From: JBHHYN01 sp046757565
GTDB taxonomy: Bacteria; Pseudomonadota; Gammaproteobacteria; Eutrophobiales; Eutrophobiaceae
Direction of reading: 5' to 3'
DNA length: 22,468 nucleotides
Assembly (NCBI GenBank): GCA_046757565.1
Contig: JBHHYN010000035.1
Location: 1 to 22,468 of the forward strand
Positions within the stretch are counted from its first letter, which is position 1. Each line of letters opens with the position of its first letter. The notes below the pieces were generated by a model that saw only the letters and a list, made by a program, of their open reading frames with translations, was not told where the DNA came from and ran no database searches. This document shows positions 16,792 to 22,468 of the stretch, one piece after another. The translations under genes were made by a program, and so were the position numbers.

Positions 16792-16842
16792 TCTTTTCTT
16801 CCTGCCTGTAGCGGATCCTAACATTATGCTGTGACAGGAACA

Positions 16843-17568
16843 TCAGGGATCAAGTTCTTGGTAGTGCCGGAAGATACCCTGTTGATTGAAAGGGATACGG
16901 CGCTCGGATGACAGGTATGCGCTGATACGTGGCAGGGCCCGGATCCGATCGTGCAATCCTGTCAGCCGTGGGTAGCCGCCTTCAATTCGGGCCATTGTCT
17001 GTGGAAAGGCATAACGCAGGCCGGCGATGACCTGAAACAGGGACAAGTCTGCATAACTGGTCACATCGCCGGCCAGATGGTCACCAAGCGGGTTACGAGT
17101 AAGTGCCTGCTCAAAATAACCGAGATATTTTGGCAGACGGTTTTCACGGAAGTCTTTGGCGCGCCGCTCTGCCTCCCGCTTCTGCTCTTCATAATAGAGA
17201 CTGCTGGCGATGGGGTGATGGGTATCGTGAATCTCCACCACGAAATCGGTTATGGTCAGCTGTAATTGATGGATCCAGAGTCGTGTGGCCTCATCGGCGG
17301 GAGCAAGTGCGTGAAGCGTACTGAGGAATTGCAGGATGTTCGCTGTCTGGGCGATGAGCAGATCGCCTGCCTTCAGAAAGGGGGGGGCGAAAGGGGCATA
17401 GCTAACGTCTTCGTTTCCAAGGAGACGCAACAGGGCCGGCAGGCCTGCCCCCGCCTGTTCGGATTCACGGGCCACATCAATGTAGGACGCACCGGCATAT
17501 TCCAGAGCAAGACGCACGAATTCTCCGCGGCCCTGGTTCGCCGGCCAGTAGTAAAGCTCATAGGTCAT
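16843..17568 (-). CDS. glutathione S-transferase family protein
   Basis: A 241-aa GST. The thioredoxin-like N-terminal domain opens with ELYYWPANQGRGEFVRLALEYAG. Tyr7 sits where sigma/alpha/mu-type GSTs keep the catalytic tyrosine, and QTANILQFL matches the glutathione gamma-glutamyl-binding segment (usually QSxxIxxYL). The helical C-terminal domain includes HLAGDVTSYADLSLFQVIAGL, the N-capping box region. GGAG about 10 bases before the ATG supports the start. It is the first gene of the GST-PfaD-synthase operon. It might detoxify a reactive product, conjugate an intermediate or isomerise a double bond; the sequence does not say which. Confidence 0.85.
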   Translation of the reverse strand: MTYELYYWPANQGRGEFVRLALEYAGASYIDVARESEQAGAGLPALLRLLGNEDVSYAPFAPPFLKAGDLLIAQTANILQFLSTLHALAPADEATRLWIHQLQLTITDFVVEIHDTHHPIASSLYYEEQKREAERRAKDFRENRLPKYLGYFEQALTRNPLGDHLAGDVTSYADLSLFQVIAGLRYAFPQTMARIEGGYPRLTGLHDRIRALPRISAYLSSERRIPFNQQGIFRHYQELDP

Positions 17569-17765
17569 TGTCCGGTTCTCCCGAAATAGCGTTACAACAG
17601 AATGCAGGTCACGATAAGATCCAGTCTAGCATTGCTATGCATAAAGGAAACAGTGATTCATGATGCAACAGCTGACATGCCGAATTTGTTGCTGGCAATA
17701 GTGGAAGATCGAAAGAGCGGGATTATTTAAAATAGCCGAGACACATCGATGATTGTGGAGGGACT
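17569..17765. promoter_or_regulatory. divergent intergenic region between the lipid operon and the sulfotransferase unit
   Basis: These 197 bases separate the start of the minus-strand GST operon from the start of the plus-strand sulfotransferase gene, so promoters for both should lie here. An 11-base odd palindrome, TAGCATTGCTA, is at 17627-17637, closer to the GST side, and an AT-rich TATTTAAAATAG is at 17724-17735, closer to the sulfotransferase. No pair of clean sigma-70 hexamers is evident in either direction. Shared regulation is plausible but unproven. Confidence 0.4.
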
Positions 17766-18374
17766 ATGCTGCGTGTAATTGGCGCCGGGCTGGGCCGCAC
17801 GGGGACCTCATCCCTGAAACTCGCGCTTGAACAGCTGCTCGACGGGCGCTGTTATCACATGAGAGAGGTTTTTGAAAACATGGATCATATCCCACTCTGG
17901 CGTCAGGCGGCTCTGGGCCACGAGCCGGACTGGCATACCCTGTTTATGAATTACAAAGCCGCCGTAGACTGGCCGGTGGCGTCATTCTGGCCGGAACTGG
18001 GCAGGACATTTCCTGATGCCCTGGTGATCCTGTCTCTGCGTGATCCGGAGACTTGGTGGCAGAGCGCGCATGAAACTATATTCTCGACAGGTGATCTGGC
18101 GCCGGAGACTGAAGGTCATGCAATGTGGATTGAGATTGTCACACATCGATTCACCAGTCAGCTGGACGATAAAGACGCGTGTATCGGGGCATTTAACAGG
18201 CATAATGACCAGGTCCGCAGGACGGTTGCTTCGGAACGATTGCTTGAATGGGATGTTACAGATGGCTGGGCGCCGCTATGTGCGGCACTCGATATGCCTA
18301 TTCCGGACGAACCATTTCCCCATTCGAATTCCAGGAAAGAATTCCAGGATCGGATCAATCAACGCATGGAATAA
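17766..18374 (+). CDS. PAPS-dependent sulfotransferase-like protein (Sulfotransfer_4 type)
   Basis: A 202-aa P-loop protein. The 5'-phosphosulfate-binding loop is at the N-terminus (GAGLGRTGTSSLKLALEQL, G10-R-T-G-T-S-S16). The 3'-phosphate-binding motif follows as LSLRDPETWWQSA, with Arg92 and Ser100 spaced eight apart as in sulfotransferases. AVDWPVASFWPEL is typical of the small bacterial/fungal family often annotated as Sulfotransfer_4. GGAGG lies 5 bases before the ATG. The protein would move sulfate from PAPS to a hydroxyl or amine; the acceptor is unknown, and some family members lack demonstrated activity. Its divergent position next to the lipid synthase operon suggests the synthase product as one candidate acceptor. 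Confidence 0.8.
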   Translation: MLRVIGAGLGRTGTSSLKLALEQLLDGRCYHMREVFENMDHIPLWRQAALGHEPDWHTLFMNYKAAVDWPVASFWPELGRTFPDALVILSLRDPETWWQSAHETIFSTGDLAPETEGHAMWIEIVTHRFTSQLDDKDACIGAFNRHNDQVRRTVASERLLEWDVTDGWAPLCAALDMPIPDEPFPHSNSRKEFQDRINQRME

Positions 18375-18514
18375 CTGAAGGCGCAGCAGCGATCAGAGAT
18401 GCCGGAAGATCATTCAATAAGTTCATGACCGCTGTACCAGCCTCGACCCCGGCGCCTCTCTAAAGATGCGACGATATCAAGAGATATGAACGCCCGGATG
18501 TTACTATTAAGAAT

Positions 18515-19141
18515 ATGACCCAACGTCGGAATGCGCTACTATTATTTTTTATTACGGTTCTCATGCTGTTTACCGTCTACACCGCGGCTTTTGCGGAAAC
18601 GGTCGATAAACAACCTGGCTTTGATGGTGTCTGGGTTATCAACGACAAGTTGAGCGATGATACGGACAAGCAGGTTGAAAAGGCCATTAAGGCGGGGGGT
18701 GGCAGGATTAAGCATGGCGGCAAGAAGGGTAAGTACCGGTATAAAGGGGGCCCGAAGGAACAGGAGTTGTATGATCACCTGGCCTATGACGAAGTATTAC
18801 AGTTTCATCATAATGAAACCGAATTCCATCTGCTCTATGAAGAAGGATTTACACGCGTGTTTTATACCGATAATCGGGGACGCTCGGTGAGCGCCAGGGG
18901 CTTGAGTAGCGGCCATGGCCAGGATTACTCTTTCGCCGGTTGGGAAGGCGATAAGCTCCTGGTCGAATCCAGGCCACGCGATGGCGGCAAGACCAACGAG
19001 ACCTACTCCCTCGAGGCAGGCGGCGCACAACTCAGAGTCGAGTTACATCTGGAGCCCTTATCGTTCGGAGCGCCTATCAATATTATCCGTATCTATGATC
19101 GCCGCAAGGACCCTGATTTGACTCCCGATAATTCTGAATAG
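18515..19141 (+). CDS. secreted or periplasmic hypothetical protein
   Basis: A 208-aa protein with a clear Sec signal peptide (RR, long hydrophobic core LLLFFITVLMLF, cleavage likely after AAFA near residue 27). The mature part starts DKQPGFDGVWVINDKLSDD, a 'GxW' opening seen in calycin/lipocalin-like hypotheticals. A Gly/Lys-rich basic stretch follows (about 65-85), then strands such as FTRVFYTDNRGRSVSARG and YSFAGWEGDKLLVESRPRDGGKTNETYSLEAGG, which read as a small beta-barrel. No catalytic motif is seen and I do not recognise a named family. It lies 140 bases after the sulfotransferase and 131 bases before the halogenase-like gene on the same strand. A role in carrying or exporting a hydrophobic product is only a guess. 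The ribosome site is weak. Confidence 0.65.
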   Translation: MTQRRNALLLFFITVLMLFTVYTAAFAETVDKQPGFDGVWVINDKLSDDTDKQVEKAIKAGGGRIKHGGKKGKYRYKGGPKEQELYDHLAYDEVLQFHHNETEFHLLYEEGFTRVFYTDNRGRSVSARGLSSGHGQDYSFAGWEGDKLLVESRPRDGGKTNETYSLEAGGAQLRVELHLEPLSFGAPINIIRIYDRRKDPDLTPDNSE

Positions 19142-19231
19142 TCAGAATTCGAATGGATCGGTCACCTTGATTACTTCCGGAAGGGTAGAAATGATCAGGT
19201 TTGAGCACAATAGCATGGGGCCGTTTATCAC

Positions 19232-19258
19232 CAGGCATGGTCAGCACCTGTTTTTTTT
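19232..19258 (+). terminator. weak hairpin plus T8 before the halogenase-like gene
   Basis: A short CAGG/CCTG pairing (19232-19235/19247-19250) is followed directly by eight T residues (19251-19258). The stem is only four base pairs, so an intrinsic terminator is uncertain; the T-run also sits just before the AGAGAG ribosome-site region of the next gene. Confidence 0.25.
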
Positions 19259-19272
19259 AAGAGAGATATTAT

Positions 19273-20949
19273 ATGAGAAATACAGTAAAAGAATATGATC
19301 TAATCATACTGGGCTCAGGACTCCCTGGTAGTATTCTTGCCGCTATTATCGCGCGCATGGGCGCCAATATATTGATAATCGAAAAGGGGGCACACCCGCG
19401 TTTCGCCATAGGTGAAGCCATGTTGCCCCAGTCGACGATGTGGATGCTTTTACTCGGCGAACGTTTTAATTTTCCGGAAATAAATGATATCACGGATGTC
19501 AAACGTGTGAATGAAAGAGTTTCGAAGGTATGTGGTCAAAAACGCACCATCAGTTTTCTCTATCATGAAGAAGGTAAACGGCAGGACCTGAAATACTCTC
19601 ACCAGATTATTGCACCGGAAGTTCCTTTCAGTTCCGAAAGTCACTTCATGCGTGCCGAGATCGATCAGCACATGGTGGAAGTTGCCCGGAAGGCGGGGGC
19701 TGACTACATTGATAACACTAATGTGACCGAATTTGATCTTAAAGAAAATGATATTACGCTCAAAACCGAGGATGGCGATACTTATCATGCCAGACTTTTA
19801 ATTGACGGCTCCGGTTTTCGCTCACCTGTTGCGGAAGCACTTGAGTTACGCCAACCTCAATCCAGTTTGCGTTCACATTCCCGCACAATATTTAATCACT
19901 GCACGGGGTTGAAAAATTATGATGAACTTGAGGGAGTAGTAAGCCCCAGCAAACGTTATGGCTACCATGATGGGACCCTGCACCATGTTTTCGATGGCGG
20001 CTGGTTTTGGGTAATACCCTTTGACAATACGCCTATATCTGAAAGTAATCTGGCAAGCATTGGCCTTTCGCTTGATACCAGCAAGTATCCTCTGGACGAG
20101 AGTATTAGTCCGGAGAAGGAATTCTGGTCAATAGTCGAACGCTACCCCTCTATCCAGGAACATTTTGAGGGCCTTCAGCCCAAGCGTAAATGGATACGTA
20201 CAGGACAGATACAATATTCGTCAAAACGCGCAGCCGGTAAAGGATGGGTAATGATGAGCCATGCCTATGGTTTTATTGATGCCTTATTATCACGTGGAAT
20301 GATTAACTCATTCGAATCGGTCTACTACCTGGCCAATGCGATAGAAAATGCGTTTAAAGACGACGACTATTCCTACACGTATTTTGAGCATTTGAACGAA
20401 ATGCAGCATGAACAAATTGATGCTACTGATCGTATGGTCTCAACCGCTTACGTATCATTCAGTGATTTCAGGCTCTGGAATGCCTGGTTCAACCTCTGGT
20501 TTGGGAGCAAACTTTTGGGCGATCTCTATTTTATGCGTGGCATTGTTAAAGCGAAATCAGGGGATTATTCATTTTATGATCGTGTTAATAATGCTGTACG
20601 GGCCGATCTGTCCGCTCCGTTTACTGAGAAAGTTGAAGAATTGCTGGAGACAGTTGAGTCAACGCAATTGGCCGTAAAGAATGGTGAGATGGGGATTCAG
20701 GAAGCGGCCGATAAAGTCTGCCATTTGGTGGAATCTGCTGATTGGTTACCACATTGTGTCTATCATTGGGGGGGGCCGGCTGGTAATGCCGATTTTAGCG
20801 ATGAGGTGGTTCATGAACTTATTATGGAATGGGGCAGGAAAGACGCGCCGGCCTGGTTACGGGACAGTATGTTTGATTTTATTCCGCCATGGTTTCCCGA
20901 GGCTATGGACATGATGAATAAGGCACATGGAGCAGTGGGTAAGCCATGA
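19273..20949 (+). CDS. flavin-dependent halogenase-like FAD oxidoreductase
   Basis: A 558-aa FAD enzyme of the halogenase / geranylgeranyl-reductase-like group. The Rossmann motif G14-S-G16-L-P-G19 with Glu37 (IIEKG) binds FAD; G47-E48-A49-M-L-P52 matches the 'GE(S/A)xxP' of halogenases. The halogenase signature WxWxIP is intact at W244-F-W246-V-I248-P249. Lys90, in VCGQKRTISFLYHEE, lies about where the halogenase catalytic lysine precedes an aromatic strand. The later Fx.Px.Sx.G-type motif reads F334-I-D336-A337-L-L-S340-R-G342, with Ala where Pro is usual. The C-terminal ~200 residues are helical and rich in Trp/Phe. G+C is visibly lower than in the lipid synthase genes. Halogenation of a carrier-bound or lipid substrate is possible; a plain FAD hydroxylase or reductase is the alternative. 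AGAGAG precedes the ATG. Confidence 0.7.
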   Translation: MRNTVKEYDLIILGSGLPGSILAAIIARMGANILIIEKGAHPRFAIGEAMLPQSTMWMLLLGERFNFPEINDITDVKRVNERVSKVCGQKRTISFLYHEEGKRQDLKYSHQIIAPEVPFSSESHFMRAEIDQHMVEVARKAGADYIDNTNVTEFDLKENDITLKTEDGDTYHARLLIDGSGFRSPVAEALELRQPQSSLRSHSRTIFNHCTGLKNYDELEGVVSPSKRYGYHDGTLHHVFDGGWFWVIPFDNTPISESNLASIGLSLDTSKYPLDESISPEKEFWSIVERYPSIQEHFEGLQPKRKWIRTGQIQYSSKRAAGKGWVMMSHAYGFIDALLSRGMINSFESVYYLANAIENAFKDDDYSYTYFEHLNEMQHEQIDATDRMVSTAYVSFSDFRLWNAWFNLWFGSKLLGDLYFMRGIVKAKSGDYSFYDRVNNAVRADLSAPFTEKVEELLETVESTQLAVKNGEMGIQEAADKVCHLVESADWLPHCVYHWGGPAGNADFSDEVVHELIMEWGRKDAPAWLRDSMFDFIPPWFPEAMDMMNKAHGAVGKP

Positions 20950-21196
20950 TTTGCTCAGGTTGTGTTTGAAAAATGCAAAGAGGGAGAGAAGGGACAGGGA
21001 TTTGCTTTCAGCGAATGTACCGGTCACGGCATTTATCATGTTATCCCACATTCCATTTCCGCACTTAACCTGAGCCCCGTTCAGCGTAGTCGTCATTCAT
21101 CACGCCCGCCTGCCGTCCAATCGAAATCTTGAGCCAACATCGTGTCTTTCCGGCGTCAGTTTCGGCAAGGATAGCGGAGGGAGGGCATTCCCACAA

Positions 21197-21218
21197 GCCT
21201 GAAACGTCAGGCACTTTT
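21197..21218 (+). terminator. possible terminator downstream of the halogenase-like gene
   Basis: A six-pair stem GCCTGA/TCAGGC with an AACG loop (21197-21212) is followed by ACTTTT. It could end plus-strand transcription, but it lies about 250 bases after the stop and partly overlaps the IS110 relic, so it may be accidental. Confidence 0.25.
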
Positions 21219-21271
21219 AACCACAAACAGTCCGGTTTCTTCTTGCTTACATTAATGCCAATCATTGCCAT
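21210..21271 (-). pseudogene. IS110-family transposase N-terminal remnant
   Basis: On the minus strand from ATG 21271 the frame reads MAMIGINVSKKKPDCLWLKV. This is the opening of IS110-type DEDD transposases (consensus-like '(I/V)GIDVSKxxLD'). The usual first catalytic Asp of GIDVSK is Asn here, and after about 20 codons the frame turns into sequence with no IS110 resemblance. The fragment is therefore a dead relic. No downstream transposase_20 domain is present in the window. Confidence 0.55.
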
Positions 21272-21434
21272 AATCGTATACTCACCATGTTCATGCAGCC
21301 TCTTTCCCTTCGGAAAGGACTCGGATACCATCCAGTCTATTCAGATTAATTGATGTGTGAGACTTTATCTCCCTCACAGGCTCAAGACCTCAGGTAGAAC
21401 ACAAGTTCATCACACGCCCTGATAGGGGAATAGG

Positions 21435-21517
21435 GGAATAGGGACAGATTTATTTTCTACTATAAACAAACCATATACCCCAGGAGACAAACCAGAAAAT
21501 AAATCTGTCCCTATTCC
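21435..21517. repeat. perfect 24-bp inverted repeat with 35-base centre
   Basis: Arms 21435-21458 and 21494-21517 are exact reverse complements (left arm begins GGAATAGGGACAG and ends TTTTCT). They are separated by 35 AT-rich bases and preceded by a short tandem AGGGGAAT duplication. The right arm ends exactly next to the stop codon of the phosphoesterase gene. Such 'GGGACAGATTTATTTT' palindromic repeats resemble dispersed REP-type elements, but copies elsewhere in this genome cannot be seen here. It could also work as a bidirectional terminator between the converging genes. Confidence 0.85.
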
Positions 21518-22468
21518 TCAATGAGTACTACCGGTTAGCTCGCGCCTCGAGACGGCCGCGAAGCGGTAGGCTTCGGCATCCCACCCGCGGATCGCCATCG
21601 TGATCCGGTAGCGCGTCGCCTGCGTTGCCGTGCGGTGCTCTTCGATCCGGTAGAGGTGATACTGAGCACGCTCGTCGGTCTTCCTTCCGAGATTGGAGGC
21701 GGAGCGGACACCCACGACCGGGATCGGATTCTCGGGACCCGCGATGCTGTCGACCGACGTGACATGAGCGTGAGCGTGCATTACGAGCTCGGCACCCGCG
21801 CGTGCGAGCACCTCCCGCAAGCACGCGCTGTCGGTCAGTCGGCTGCGTTGCGAGATTCTTTCATCGAGTGGTGGGTGGTGGATCTGAACCACACGGCAGA
21901 GGCCGTGACGGCCGAGCTCGCCAAGGAGCAACTCGAGGCGCTCGAGCTGCTCCGGCCCGACGGTGCCCCAGGCGCGCGACCATTCCGTGGGCTGGGCGGA
22001 GCACAGGCCGACGACGGCCACCAGGCCGCGCATGCGAACGGTGGGAAAGCTGTCTTCGGTGATCAAGACACGCGGAGCGTGGTCGGAGGCCATGTACGGC
22101 GCCCAGTGATCCCACGAGCGAGCAGCGGCGAGAGGTACGTAGGCGTCATGATTCCCCGGCACCACAGAGATCAGGCGCGGCGGCCCCAGGCGTCGGAGCC
22201 AGAGGGCCGCGGCGACGAACTCTTCTTCGAGAGCGAAGTTTATGAGGTCGCCTGTGACGGCGATATGGTCGGGATCCTGCACTTTGAGATCCTCGATCAA
22301 CGCATCGAGGATCTCGCGCCGGAAGATGCGATGGCGCCTAGCCTTCCACGAGATCCAGCCGCCCAAGCGTTTGTTGAGCAGGTCACACGCACGCGGTACA
22401 CGAACCGGCGGAACATGCAGGTCGGCGATCTGGGCGAGCGTGAAAGCGTTTTGCATTGTTGGCTGCAC
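21518..22468 (-). CDS. calcineurin-like metallophosphoesterase (5' end open at the window edge)
   Basis: At least 312 aa of a metallophosphoesterase. The family metal motifs are in order: ADLHV (DxH), VTGDLIN (GDxxx), VPGNHDAY (GNHD), IHHPP, and MHAHAHV at the position of GHxH, with Met replacing the Gly. This is close to cyclic-nucleotide phosphodiesterase (CpdA/Icc-like) and related enzymes. The start may be ATG 22456, GTG 22468 at the edge, or further upstream outside the window. Its codon use is strongly G/C-ending: three sampled 60-base lines hold 41-44 G+C, against 19-29 in sampled lines of the halogenase-like gene. This suggests a different origin. It ends immediately against the right arm of the inverted repeat. 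The substrate is not determined. Confidence 0.85.
   Translation of the reverse strand: MQPTMQNAFTLAQIADLHVPPVRVPRACDLLNKRLGGWISWKARRHRIFRREILDALIEDLKVQDPDHIAVTGDLINFALEEEFVAAALWLRRLGPPRLISVVPGNHDAYVPLAAARSWDHWAPYMASDHAPRVLITEDSFPTVRMRGLVAVVGLCSAQPTEWSRAWGTVGPEQLERLELLLGELGRHGLCRVVQIHHPPLDERISQRSRLTDSACLREVLARAGAELVMHAHAHVTSVDSIAGPENPIPVVGVRSASNLGRKTDERAQYHLYRIEEHRTATQATRYRITMAIRGWDAEAYRFAAVSRRELTGSTH

Larger units (their letters stand above)
20950..21434. other. gene-free stretch with inverted repeats and an IS110 relic
   Basis: There is no intact gene in these ~485 bases. A perfect 9-base inverted repeat, GCTCAGGTT (20953-20961) and AACCTGAGC (21067-21075), begins three bases after the halogenase stop and may mark a small ~120-base element. 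A hairpin GCCTGA-AACG-TCAGGC lies at 21197-21212. A hairpin CTTTCC-CTTC-GGAAAG lies at 21302-21317. A transposase fragment is annotated separately. Confidence 0.5.

Noticed and set aside
16039..16821. 260-codon open frame opposite the PfaD-like gene
   Set aside because: It lies wholly antisense to a strongly supported family gene; its length is explained by the codon pattern of the real gene.

Overview
The window looks like a chromosomal segment from a proteobacterium, probably gammaproteobacterial. This is inferred from Shine-Dalgarno-led genes, Tat and lipoprotein signals, an FMN enoyl reductase/PUFA-synthase-like pair, a GST and a class of small sulfotransferase, with moderate G+C over most of its length. 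No rRNA, tRNA or CRISPR array is visible. The last ~950 bases are far richer in G+C and sit beyond a perfect 24-bp inverted repeat, so that end may be a transferred block or an assembly join.

Layout. (1) 1-5.2 kb holds three exported proteins: a Tat-targeted amidohydrolase (233-1339, +), then, transcribed toward it, a lipoprotein with a haem-binding CxxCH motif and a beta-propeller-like body (5169-3016, -) followed by a Tat-targeted LVIVD-type repeat protein (2903-1362, -). (2) 5.2-5.8 kb has no gene. It holds two terminal-type hairpins like the ends of a dead IS200/IS605 element, a promoter, a LacI/PurR-type palindrome and a structured leader. (3) 5.8-7.3 kb has a deiodinase-like thioredoxin-fold protein and a free-standing cyclic-nucleotide-binding protein. 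(4) 7.5-8.7 kb has a Fic AMP-transferase-like protein with its inhibitory motif. (5) 8.9-17.6 kb is a minus-strand operon: GST -> PfaD-like enoyl reductase -> 2071-aa KS-AT-ACP-ACP-KR-DH synthase. (6) 17.8-20.9 kb runs the other way: a PAPS sulfotransferase-like protein, a small secreted hypothetical protein and a flavin-dependent halogenase-like FAD enzyme. (7) 20.95-21.5 kb is intergenic, with an IS110 transposase relic and inverted repeats. (8) 21.5 kb to the end is a calcineurin-like phosphoesterase on the minus strand, open at the window edge.

The most interesting reading is that regions 5 and 6 form one locus. A stripped-down PUFA-synthase-like ('secondary lipid') system, with no PfaB or PfaC partner in view, would make a long acyl chain, and the adjacent sulfotransferase-like and halogenase-like enzymes would modify it. 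That would be a sulfated and/or halogenated lipid. The domain content is seen directly; the joint pathway is inference. The product, the chain-release enzyme and the phosphopantetheinyl transferase cannot be seen here.
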